Below are positions 1 to 7,525 of a DNA stretch of 11,436 bases, one piece after another. The stretch comes from Collybiopsis luxurians FD-317 M1 (Eukaryota; Basidiomycota; Agaricomycetes; Agaricales; Omphalotaceae): the NCBI GenBank assembly GCA_000827265.1, contig KN834812.1, forward strand, positions 3,315-14,750, written 5' to 3'. Numbering within the stretch: the first letter of the stretch is position 1; every line of letters begins with the position of its first letter. The notes under the pieces are model-generated. The model searched no databases. It had not been told where the DNA came from and saw only the letters and a list, made by a program, of their open reading frames with translations. The translations under genes and the position numbers were made by a program.

Positions 1-4
1 AGAA

Positions 5-79
5 GCAGACTTAACAAACTATCACAATTCTTACTCACCTTGTTTAGATATGTTAAGGTTGGGGATAGATCAAACTTAG
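5..79 (+). pseudogene. possible Ty1/copia pol C-terminal tail (remnant)
   Basis: Read from position 5, this frame gives about 24 residues beginning ADLT and ending LDMLRLGIDQT before a TAG at 77-79. The pattern resembles the end of Ty1/copia polyproteins, where an AD-x-x-TK motif is followed some residues later by a hydrophobic M/L-LGL-type ending. A G-rich stretch (126-132) and a TGTTAGG (133-139) lie downstream, as expected for a polypurine tract and LTR start. The K of the TK motif is not conserved and the match is short and by eye. It could be chance. The element would extend off the left edge of the window. Confidence 0.3.
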
Positions 80-217
80 TATGAGGAAGAGTTGCTTCTG
101 AGAAGGCAGAAAAGACATTGTTAAGTCTGGGGTGTTAGGCCACAGACCAATCTACTTATATACATGTGTACTAGGACCCTAGATACTGTCAGACCTATGA
201 TACCTAACCCTGGTCCT

Positions 218-256
218 GTGGCACAGACTAGTGGCACAAGCTAGTGGCACAAGATA
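218..256 (+). repeat. three tandem 13-nt repeats
   Basis: Three head-to-tail units: GTGGCACAGACTA (218-230), GTGGCACAAGCTA (231-243) and GTGGCACAAGATA (244-256). The first eight bases are identical in all three and the rest differ at one to three positions. The array sits in the leader upstream of gag, so it may be a regulatory or primer-adjacent repeat, or a simple slippage product. Confidence 0.85.
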
Positions 257-295
257 CTATACTACTCACAGTAATGTATTGTTAATACATGACAC

Positions 296-345
296 AGATA
301 AGATCAAATAGATAAGATAAAGAGATTAGATCAAAAGATAAGATG
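296..345 (+). repeat. GATA-rich purine repeat
   Basis: The heptamer AGATAAG occurs at 296-302, 310-316 and 336-342, with a near match at 315-321. The pattern AGATCAAA then AGATAAGAT recurs (301-318 and 328-345), so this is an imperfect tandem repeat with a period near 27 nt. The core fits the WGATAR site of fungal GATA factors, but low-complexity expansion explains it equally well. Confidence 0.6.
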
Positions 346-400
346 AAGGAAAATGATGACTGAGTTACTATGACTAAAGAGTGTTTAGAGAGTGATATGA

Positions 401-1402
401 GTAATCTGTGACAAGAACTATGATAGGAAATGCAGCGACGATGCCTGATGATTCTTAGCTGCCTTTGAACTATGGGCTCAAGGGATTCCTGCACTAACAA
501 CTGGCAATGTCAACATTATCATGGCTGCCATATCCTTCCTCAAAGGAGACACCGCCATTTGGGCTACCCCCATTGCAGAAAACATCACTCAGGTCAACAA
601 CTGGACCCAAGGAGTCACCCTCACCTATCCTGACTGGAACACATTCAAAGCAGCATTCAAGGCTCACTTTGAAACTGCAGATGTGGTAGTGGATGCCAAG
701 GAGAGTTTGAAACACCTATGGCAAGGAAGGAACACTGTCACCCACTATACTGCCACCTTTAAACAGCATGCCTCTTGCACTGGCTACTCTGATGAGGACC
801 TCCAAGACTGTTTCTATGAACACCCTGCAGATCAAATCAAAAATGCTTTGGTAGCATCTCAAGTCAACACCAACTCACTGAAGGACCTTATCAATGAAGC
901 CATCTGCATTGACAACCAACAGATCTCCCATGCTAGGGAAAAAGGAAAGTTTATTGTTAACACCCCCACTATCACTGCCTTCAACCCAGCTCCATTTGTT
1001 GCCCCCACCAGAGACCCCAATGCCATGGATGTTGATGCAACCACCACACGTCACACTGCTGAAGAGTATTGCAGTTTCATGGCTGAGAAGTACTACAGTT
1101 GTGGATCCAGAGCTCATCGCAAGGCCAATGGACACCATGAGTGAGATGTCTGCAATCACTGTGGACTCACTGGACATTTGGCTAATGTCTGTTGTCATAA
1201 GTTCATGGGTATTAAAGGACAAGGAACTTTCTGCACTGCTGCAGCCACCTCCACTACCCCAGAACCATCTACTTCTACCATTGCTGCTGCCACCTCTGCA
1301 ACTCCTCTTCCCACTGCTGATTTTGCCCAAATTCTCCAACAACTAAATGCCAATCAACAAGCATTAGCTGCTCAAATTGCTGAACTCCACCAGAATTTTT
1401 AA
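401..1402 (+). pseudogene. gag: Ty3/gypsy gag, decayed (capsid and zinc knuckle)
   Basis: Gag forms the retroelement's cytoplasmic particle and binds its RNA. Reading begins in frame after the TGA at 398. A recognisable capsid region runs from about 452 to 960: a FLAAFELW segment, then FLKGDTAIWA, a W-x-x-FKAAFKAHFE segment and a G-rich EYTA-like stretch (here THYTATFKQH). A CX2CX4HX4C zinc knuckle (CNHCGLTGHLANVC) lies at 1151-1192, and a Gln-rich, probably coiled-coil tail ends at TAA 1400-1402. In-frame stops are TGA at 446, 449 and 1142, each readable as CGA to TGA; the adjacent pair looks like a former Arg-Arg. The ATG at 521 is internal, because capsid-like sequence continues upstream of it. 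The true start is not resolved. Pol follows in the -1 frame. Confidence 0.85.
1151..1192 (+). other. gag zinc knuckle (CCHC)
   Basis: The codons spell Cys-x2-Cys-x4-His-x4-Cys exactly, the nucleocapsid zinc knuckle of retroelement Gag proteins. It lies just downstream of the in-frame TGA at 1142-1144, in the same frame as the capsid, which shows that the stop interrupts one original protein. A Cys-rich segment before it (YYSCGSRAH) does not make a second complete knuckle. Confidence 0.9.
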
Positions 1403-1569
1403 AGTGGGAACTGGCCACAGCTGCCACCTGGTTCCCCCAATTGTACTCTAAATTGTCTCCTTCTATTTATGCCTCTAAAATTTCATGTACTATCAGTTCT
1501 ATGCAATCTAGTGATTTTTCCCACTTCTGTGTACTGATTAAGTTGCAAGGCAGGTTCAAGAGTATAAAT

Positions 1570-1875
1570 AGTGCAGCAATGATAGATTCTGGAGCAACAG
1601 GACTGTTCCTCCATCAGTGATTCATACAGCGACATCAAATCTTCACAAAACTTCTTTCCCATCCCATAACCCTCTGTAATATCAATGGCACCCCCAATCT
1701 AGCTGGACAAATTACCCACTTGGCATGACTCTACTCTACTGTTGATAAGAATCACCTGCAGCTTCTAGAATATCTAATCACTAACTTAGGATCAGAAGAC
1801 ATCATTCTAGGGCTTCCATGGCTCAGGAAGGTCAATCCTAATATTGACTGGAAGGAAGGACAAATAACCATTCCG
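1570..1875 (+). other. aspartic protease domain of pol
   Basis: The catalytic Asp-Ser-Gly motif is intact: codons 1585-1593 encode DSG followed by Ala-Thr. Downstream, 1801-1872 encodes an ILGLPWL segment followed by an NPxIDW-type motif, which closes this domain in chromoviruses. TGA codons at 1618 and 1726 interrupt it, and a third at 1894 lies just after it. The protease would have cut the polyprotein into its enzymes inside the particle. Confidence 0.85.
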
Positions 1876-2334
1876 GAGTCTCAGAAAATTCCATGAAAGG
1901 TTGTCATTGAAGAGGTGCTGGAACCAAAAGAGAGCAATATTGGTGGAACCACAAGTCAACTGTTAGAACCAAACTTCCCTGAGCACATCCCATTACCCCT
2001 GCCTACCCCAGATGAGGAGATCCAGGTGTACAAAGAGGAGGATACACCATTATACCAGTTCAATGGAAATAGGAAATGACAAAGGGCCTTGCTTTGAGCT
2101 GGGATTATAGAACATGCAACAGAAGAACTATGGTGCGCAGCTGGATACACATACTCCCAGCAATTGGCAAAAGCAGTGTATAAAGATAAGCCTCAAAAAC
2201 CTTTTGAAGAAATGGTTCCATTACCATATTGAACACATGCTAAAGTCTTTTCTGAAAAGAAATTGGAATGCTTACCAGAACACAAACCCTGGGACCATGC
2301 CATTGAGTTACAACCTGACACTCCTGAAAATATG

Positions 2335-3000
2335 CGCACCAAAATCTATCCAATGTCACCAAATGAACAGGAAGAGCTGGATCACTTTCTAGAGGAAAAC
2401 CTATGTAAAGGTTATATCTGTCCCTCTAAATTGCCACTAGCCTCCCCAGTATTCTTTGTAAAAAAGAAAGATGGAAAGCTTCAGTTTGTCCAAGACTATC
2501 ATTGACTCAATGAATATACAGTAAAGAATCATTATCCTCTCCCACTGGTAACTGACATCATTAACCAACTCCAGAAATCCAAAATTTTCACCAAATTTGA
2601 TGTTCGATGGGGATATAATAATGTCTGGATTAAAAAGGATCATGAATGGAAAACCACATTTGCAACCAACAGAGGACTTTTTGAGCCTCTGGTCATGTAC
2701 TTTGGTTTAATGAACTCCCCAGCTACATTCCAAGCTCTTATGAACTCAATATTTGCTGACTTAATTGCTGCTGGAAAAGTCACAGTGTACCTCAATGACA
2801 TCCTTATCTTCACCGAGACCCTGGAAGAACATAGGACACTGGTTCATGAAGTTCTAAAATGCCTCACTCAGCATGACCTTTATTTATGACCCAAAAAGTG
2901 CAAATTTGAACAGTCATCTATCAAATACTTGGGGTTAGTCATTGGAGAAGGAGAAGTACATATGGATCCAGTAAAGGTGGAAGCAGTCTGAAATTGGCCT
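2335..3000 (+). other. reverse transcriptase domain of pol
   Basis: Blocks visible in order: [15 protein letters not shown], a TKFDVR block with the first catalytic Asp at 2599-2601, the block before a FGLMNSPATFQ motif (2701-2733), the polymerase box at 2788-2799, and a KYLGLVI block (about 2920). The polymerase box reads Tyr-Leu-Asn-Asp, where gypsy elements have Tyr-Leu-Asp-Asp. The Asn codon AAT follows CTC, so an ancestral CpG (CTC GAT) changed on the opposite strand explains it. TGA codons at 2503, 2887 and 2989 also break the domain. Confidence 0.92.
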
Positions 3001-3222
3001 AGCCCCATATGCCTTCATGATTTGTGTGGATTCTTAGGTTTTGCTAATTTCTACTGGAGATTCATTGAAGGATTTGCAAAGAAAGCCTGACCTCTTAATG
3101 ACCTGACTTGGAAAGACATCAAATGGAACTGGGGGACAGAACAACAAGATGTGTTTCAATCATTAAAAGAAGCTTTCATATCCTCACCGATTCTTGCACT
3201 CTGGGACCCAAACTGCCCTACA

Positions 3223-3597
3223 TGAATTAAAGTAGATGCATCAGGATTTGCAACTGGAGGTACACTTCTACAACAACAAGAAGATGGACTGTGGCACCCA
3301 GTAGCATTCAGATTGGCTTCTATGGATCCAGCTGAGCAAAACTACAAAATCTATGATCAAGAAATGCTGGCTATCATAGAAGCATTGAAGGACTGGAGGA
3401 GCTTCCTGGAAGGGCTACCAGAACCATTTGAAATCATAACAGATCATCAAAATCTAGAATTCTGGAGAAATGCACAGGACCTTAGTTGATGACAAGCGCA
3501 ATGGGCTCTGTGGCTTTCTCAGTTTGATTTCAAACTTAAACATTGTGCAGGAAAATCTAATACACAGGCTGATGCTCTTTCCTGTATGCCCAATCTT
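3223..3597 (+). other. RNase H domain of pol
   Basis: This domain removes the RNA template during reverse transcription. Catalytic acidic positions visible are Asp at 3235-3237 (VDASG), Glu at 3361-3363 (DQEMLAI), Asp at 3442-3444 (TDHQNL) and Asp at 3571-3573 (ADALS). All four remain. Nonsense codons at 3223 and the tandem pair at 3487-3492 break the frame. The pair lies in a stretch reading LS**QAQW, where relatives have an Arg-rich sequence. Confidence 0.88.
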
Positions 3598-3846
3598 CAG
3601 ATAAATGACTCTGAGGACAACCAAGAACAGACAGTATTATGCCCAGAACATTTCATCCAAGCCTCAACAATGGTCCTCTTCCAGAACCCACTACAAGACC
3701 ACATCCGGACTGCTAGCAAAAGGGAATCAGAGGTATTAGAAGGGTTAAAGACACTCAAAGGGCCGCAGAAGCTCACAGGAGGACTGGCAGAATGGAAAGA
3801 AGAAGAGGGTATTGTATATTACCGAGGAAAAGTGTATGTCCCACCT

Positions 3847-4900
3847 GACATGGAGTTGAGAAGAGCAGTAGTGGCACAGAGTCATGACACACCAACTGCT
3901 GGTCACTCTGGAAAACATCGGACATTAGAACTCATTAGCTGACATTTTTGGTGGCCAGCAATGCACTCATTTGTGGACAAATATGTAGAAGGATGCAACA
4001 CCTGTCAGTGGAAACAACTCAATCCCCATCACTCATCTCCTCTCCAACCTCTTCCAATGCCCGCTGGGCCCTGGCAGGATATTGGAGTTGATCTGATTGG
4101 CGAACTTGCCATGACTCAAGATGGTCACAATGCTGTAATCACCTTCAGTGACCATTATACCAAAATGATCCACTGCTTCCCAACCACCACAGAAATCACA
4201 GCTGAGGAAGTGGCTGACTTCTACTATTGTGAAAATTTCTACCTTCATGGCCTCCCAAGAAGATTTATCTCTGATTGGGGTCCCCAATTTGCTGCTGACA
4301 TCATGTGCCAACTCCTAAAATGTTTAGGAATTGAATCTGCCCTTACAACAGCTTACCACCCAGAAACCAATGGACAAACAGAATGTGCCAATCAAGAAAT
4401 TGAGCGCTATATCTGAATGTATGTCAGCTGCTGACAAGATGACTGGGATCACCTCCTGCCCACTGCTGAATTCATCATTAATTCCCAAATCCACTTTGCA
4501 CATGATCATTCCCCATTCGAAGTCCTCTATGGTTATACACCAGAATTCACTATTCCCATTGGAGGCTGGAAATTGCACCCATCAATAGACCAACACTTAG
4601 AAATGCTGCAACAGGCTAGGGAAGATGCAGAAGCAGCACTGCAGATGAGCAAACAGTGCATAGGGGACAGCATGGATGGGACAATACAGGAGTTTCAAGT
4701 AGGACAAGCAGTATGGCTGTCAATCAACAACCTCAAAATACAATGAAAGAATGAGAAACTGGGAAGCCGATGCCTTGGACCATTTGAAATTGTTGAAAAG
4801 ACAGGATCACACACATACTGCCTTGCCCTACCCACTTGGATGAAGATCCATGACAACATCCACATCAACTGACTTGCACCATGGAAGGGAAATGAAATCA
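3847..4900 (+). other. integrase domain of pol
   Basis: The N-terminal HHCC zinc module shows His at 3883 and 3904 and Cys-x2-Cys at 3994 and 4003. The D,D35E core has Asp 4090-4092 (GVDLIG), Asp 4273-4275 (SDWGPQF) and Glu 4381-4383 (GQTEC), with 35 residues between the second Asp and the Glu, exactly as in the family. Two neighbouring residues are changed: SDRGPQ has become SDWGPQ (CGG to TGG) and the Arg after the Glu has become Cys (CGT to TGT). Both are CpG transitions. TGA codons occur at 3940, 4414, 4432, 4744 and 4870. Confidence 0.92.
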
Positions 4901-4953
4901 ATGGGAAAAAGCCACCACCACCAGAGCCTGAGATAGTAGAAGGAGAGAAGTTC

Positions 4954-5133
4954 TATGAAGTGGATCAAATTTTGGATAGTCAGTTGAGGGGACATTGGAA
5001 AAAGTTACAGTTCTTGGTTAGGTGGAAAGGGTATGATGAGAGCTGTGACAGCTGGGAAAACAAAGACAGTGTGGTAGGGTCTAGTGATGAGGCAATATTG
5101 GATTTCTACAAAGCTCACCCAAATGCACCTCAG
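4954..5133 (+). other. chromodomain at pol C-terminus
   Basis: The segment starts YEVDQIL, passes through FLVRWKGYDES with Trp 5023 and Tyr 5032, then a SWEN motif with Trp 5053, and ends in a LDFYKAHP helix. This is the standard chromodomain layout, with aromatic residues in the methyl-lysine cage positions. In chromoviruses it tethers integrase to marked nucleosomes and steers insertion into heterochromatin. This part of pol has no stop codon. It places the element among the chromoviruses. Confidence 0.9.
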
Positions 5134-5217
5134 AAGATTTCAGCCACAATCTTTCACTCACTTCCATGGCAACCATATGAAAACTTCACTGAAATTGTTG
5201 CTGGGACATTGACTGTA

Positions 5218-5226
5218 GGAGAGGGG
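5218..5226 (+). other. polypurine tract
   Basis: GGAGAGGGG lies directly before the pol stop TAA and the TGTTGTGACA that begins the 3' LTR. In LTR elements the RNase H-resistant purine run next to the 3' LTR primes plus-strand DNA synthesis. It overlaps the last pol codons. Confidence 0.75.
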
Positions 5227-5476
5227 TAATGTTGTGACACTGGTACTTATATCATTTTCTCACCCCTATTTTTCACTTTCCTCACACTCTTGTTCACATG
5301 ATCACATTTATGACACACCATCATTCCATTCTGATATTCCAATACTTCTTTGACACTTCACACTTCTATCTTTCTTCCACATGATTCCACTGCCCCTCTT
5401 TCTATTCACTTTATCATCCTTTTGCTTCTCGCTGAGACGATTCCTAATCCTTACTATTACAATTCCTAATCCCTTT

Positions 5477-5568
5477 CTTGCACTGTCATCCCTTTCATTG
5501 TTCTTTCATGTACAACTGCATGTATCTTCACTTTCTTCTTCTTGCACTGTCACTTTTATTGTTCTTTC
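5477..5568 (+). repeat. duplicated C/T-rich motif in LTR U3
   Basis: CTTGCACTGTCA occurs at 5477-5488 and 5541-5552, each followed within about 10 nt by ATTGTTCTTTC (5497-5507 and 5558-5568). The paired elements form a roughly 62-nt duplication upstream of the TATA box, where LTR enhancer repeats usually sit. No factor is inferred. Confidence 0.7.
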
Positions 5569-5587
5569 CTTTCTATTCTCCAACTTG

Positions 5588-5596
5588 TATAAATAG
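5588..5596 (+). promoter_or_regulatory. LTR TATA box
   Basis: TATAAATAG sits after the pyrimidine-rich U3-like part of the LTR, about 360 nt from its start, as expected for an RNA polymerase II core promoter. Transcription would start roughly 30 nt downstream, near 5620, which would mark the start of R. The sequence matches the consensus well; activity is not implied. Confidence 0.65.
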
Positions 5597-5631
5597 GATT
5601 GTAGATAGCCCCTAGTTCCCCATCTCAACCT

Positions 5632-5702
5632 CTTGGTCTTTGGGGACTAGGTATGTGTTTGTATCTTCGCTCCCACTCAATATTGACTTGGTCTTTGGGG
5701 AC
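5632..5702 (+). repeat. exact 16-nt direct repeat in LTR
   Basis: CTTGGTCTTTGGGGAC occurs identically at 5632-5647 and 5687-5702, 55 nt apart. It lies just downstream of the expected transcription start, so it would be present in the R/U5 RNA. It may be a structural or packaging element of the RNA, or a duplication without function. Confidence 0.85.
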
Positions 5703-5899
5703 AAGTTTGATATCCTTTGATCATTGTGATTGGCCCTCTGAGCTATCACTGTTGTTGAGATCCCTTATTCCTTTATATTGTGCTTGAGCTTGCATCACCA
5801 CCTGTGCTTGACACTTGCCCCATGCTAGTGTCTGTGTTTCATATCTGTGCCATTGCCTCGTCTCTTGTCTCTGTGACATATTCTAGATTTTCATAACTA

Positions 5900-6251
5900 G
5901 GTGGGCATGGGATGCAAGGCTATGTGTGTGAACTATACTTTGAATGAGTAGAGAAGACAATGGTTTATAGAACATTTATAGTAGAAAATGAGAAGATATT
6001 ATCTGATTACCCAAGTGGCATGTTTCAACCATGTCAGACAAATGAACTGTTTGTTAGTCTCAATGGAATCAGTACTTATGGTAAGGCAGATGTATTAAAT
6101 TCAAAGTTAGCTTGAGATACCAATGTTGAAATGTGCTCTATGGTGACCTGGAGGTACTGAGACTGTTGGTGATGTGGGAAATGTCTGCTGTGTTAACATA
6201 CAATATTTCGGTGACAATGACATATATGTAAAAAGATTATCATAAATACAG
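5900..6251. other. intergenic region between the LTR and the minus-strand gene
   Basis: I see no gene, RNA or clear repeat here. Short open frames exist on the minus strand, but they lack domain-like sequence or splice support. The stretch probably holds the 3' untranslated part of the minus-strand gene that ends at 6252. Confidence 0.4.
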
Positions 6252-6872
6252 CTACTCCTGAGCAATGACTTCCCATCCAGTAGACCAAGTCTTAGTGTAG
6301 CACAATTTGAAATGCTCTGCAATCTGTTGTTCAGACTGATGGTTACCAAATGTTACTTCTTGTTGGTTGATTGGGTTTATATAGTGGCACCAACTGTGAA
6401 TGCAATGAGAAATGTAATAAAATGTTAATATAGTATGGTACCTGCAGATCATGCAGCACCTCCGACCTCTTGTACTGGGATCTAGTGCAAATGCTAAAGC
6501 CTCTGCTGGAGTGCATGGCGCATATAAGATATGCAACTTGGGTCTGCCTCGAGTTTCTTCCAATGAAATGAGTAAAGAACATTGTCTGCTAATAGGTACT
6601 CACTGGTGAAAGTTTTGACAGGCTGAGTAAATTTCTTACGACCTTTTCTGGGAGATTTAGTGGAAGTTTTCTTCTTGGAGGGTTTGAGTTGTGGCACTGT
6701 AATGGGTGTTGCTAAACCAATATTTAGTACAGATATATATATACAACTGTCATACTCACTTAGATTGTGGATCATTGCAGGATCTGGTAAGCTTTTCCAG
6801 AATAATTTCTAGTTTGGTTAGGTAGTGATGTTGACATAGTGTTATTCTGTGTTCATTAACATGGTGGGTCAT
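6252..6872 (-). CDS. small five-exon gene, AT-hook-like and Cys/His-rich protein
   Basis: I do not recognise the family. Minus-strand exons are proposed at 6861-6872, 6760-6808, 6604-6711, 6556-6442 and 6393-6252, with introns of 52, 48, 47 and 48 nt. Intron ends include GTGAGT donors (6759, 6603), a CACAG acceptor (6394), a TACTAA branch near 6725 and a CTAAC branch at 6817-6821. All joins keep one frame: 426 nt, 141 residues plus TAG at 6252-6254, with no internal stop. The protein has a Lys/Ser/Arg-rich basic region (KPSKKKTS, SPRKGRKK), an RGRPK core like an AT-hook, then CCMICSWC and a later His/Cys pair (HFKLC) that could form a zinc site. It may be nuclear and DNA-binding, by inference. 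The ATG at 6870-6872 is weak, because its exon is only 12 nt and its donor (GTTAAT) is poor; the real start may lie further upstream. Confidence 0.6.
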
Positions 6873-7174
6873 AGTGCATTTGATTGTTTGACTTAACTTC
6901 AAAGTTGGTAGGAATGTATCATACTGTGACTACTGTCTAAATTGCATGATATGGTTTGACACAAATGTGTGTTTTTCAAATATCTCAGTAAATGAAATTA
7001 AAGATGGCCATGAATATTTGTGTGCAATTGCTGATGAGGAAATGAGTTTAGTGCCTGTGCCCAGAGAGAGCAAGTACAAAGTAATTTTAGATACTAGAAC
7101 AACAGCATAAAATCAGGTGTGGTGTAATGTAAATTTCAAATAGTGCAACAATGAGAGAATGAAGAAAAAGAGGG
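6873..7174. other. unassigned sequence upstream of the minus-strand gene
   Basis: No coding or RNA feature is evident. It could contain the promoter of the minus-strand gene, or missed 5' exons, but I find no pair of splice sites that extends the model convincingly. The first repeat copy begins at about 7175. Confidence 0.35.
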
Positions 7175-7510
7175 GACCATCCATTGATTTGCAATGTAAT
7201 CCTTTTGCAAATTGCACAGGTATGAAGGTTGATCTGAATTGAACAATGCAAGCCAGTGTCTTGGTCACCAGTCATATGAGTTATAAACTATCAAATTTCA
7301 TAAATGAGCTAACAAATGAGAGTCCAGTTGGAGATTGTCATGAATAACACACTTTTTTCTTACCAACTGATATGTCAGGGCTGTAATGCTGCAGAAGATA
7401 ATTTTGCAGCAACAGCAAGTAATTCCTGCTTTGCATGATCCAGTGTTGCATCATAGCTCATAATCTGAATGTCTACATTGTGATGATTTCAATGCGGCAT
7501 TCAAAACTGA
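7175..7510 (+). repeat. direct repeat, copy 1 (no MITE)
   Basis: This segment aligns along its length with 8262-8850 once the 241-bp MITE is removed from the latter. Shared exact words include AATGAGAGTCCA (7315-7326 and 8650-8661), CATGAATAACAC, CTGCTTTGCATG and TTGCATCATAGCT, in the same order. Identity is about 70-75% by eye, with small indels. It is not coding in any frame I can support. It may be an old segmental duplication or part of a larger decayed transposon. Confidence 0.75.
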
Positions 7511-7525
7511 TCACAATTCAACAAC

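Larger units (their letters stand above)
133..400 (+). other. LTR-like or leader region upstream of gag
   Basis: This stretch has no coding potential I can support. It begins TGTTAGG right after a G-run, which could be the start of a copia-type LTR, and it holds a triple 13-nt repeat and a GATA-rich purine segment. I looked here for a copy of the gypsy 3' LTR (which starts TGTTGTGACAC) and found none. I also saw no convincing tRNA primer binding site. The gypsy element's own 5' LTR is therefore absent, replaced or too diverged to see. Confidence 0.3.
1402..5229 (+). pseudogene. pol: Ty3/gypsy chromovirus pol, decayed
   Basis: The polyprotein that copies the element's RNA to DNA and inserts it. 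One reading frame runs about 1,275 codons to TAA 5227-5229 with domains in the gypsy order: protease, reverse transcriptase, RNase H, integrase, chromodomain. I detect no frameshift, but there are 18 premature stops, all TGA: 1618, 1726, 1894, 2077, 2095, 2230, 2503, 2887, 2989, 3088, 3223, 3487, 3490, 3940, 4414, 4432, 4744 and 4870. The tandem pair at 3487-3492 falls where relatives have Arg-Arg. Several catalytic-region residues are also altered by CpG-type changes. The frame is -1 relative to gag, so expression probably needed a -1 frameshift at the gag stop; I see no separate pol start codon I trust. The copy is certainly non-autonomous. Confidence 0.93.
5230..5899 (+). repeat. 3' long terminal repeat of the gypsy element
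   Basis: The LTR begins TGTTGTGACA right after the polypurine tract. Its end is set tentatively at TTTTCATAACTA (5888-5899), because TCATAAC is a near inverted match to the start; that boundary is uncertain by some tens of bases. The U3-like part (5230-5590) is strongly pyrimidine-rich on this strand and leads to a TATA box. Internal direct repeats occur on both sides of the TATA box. Without the other LTR, neither age nor target-site duplication can be read. Confidence 0.65.

Noticed and set aside
494..1342. Minus-strand open frames opposite gag (494-715, 859-1047, 875-1342)
   Set aside because: They are shadows of the gag coding strand; their sequences are low-complexity Ser/Gly/Val-rich and match nothing.
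4331..4588. 85-codon open frame overlapping integrase
   Set aside because: It is in a different frame from the conserved D,D35E integrase, which continues through this region in the main pol frame. It starts inside the conserved HPETNGQTE region.
5381..5596. 71-codon Ser/Leu/Phe-rich open frame in the LTR
   Set aside because: It comes from the pyrimidine-rich U3-like segment of the LTR, which produces hydrophobic translations without being coding.
6730..6742. Short AT dinucleotide run
   Set aside because: It is a few AT units inside a 48-nt intron of the minus-strand gene; too short to call a microsatellite feature.
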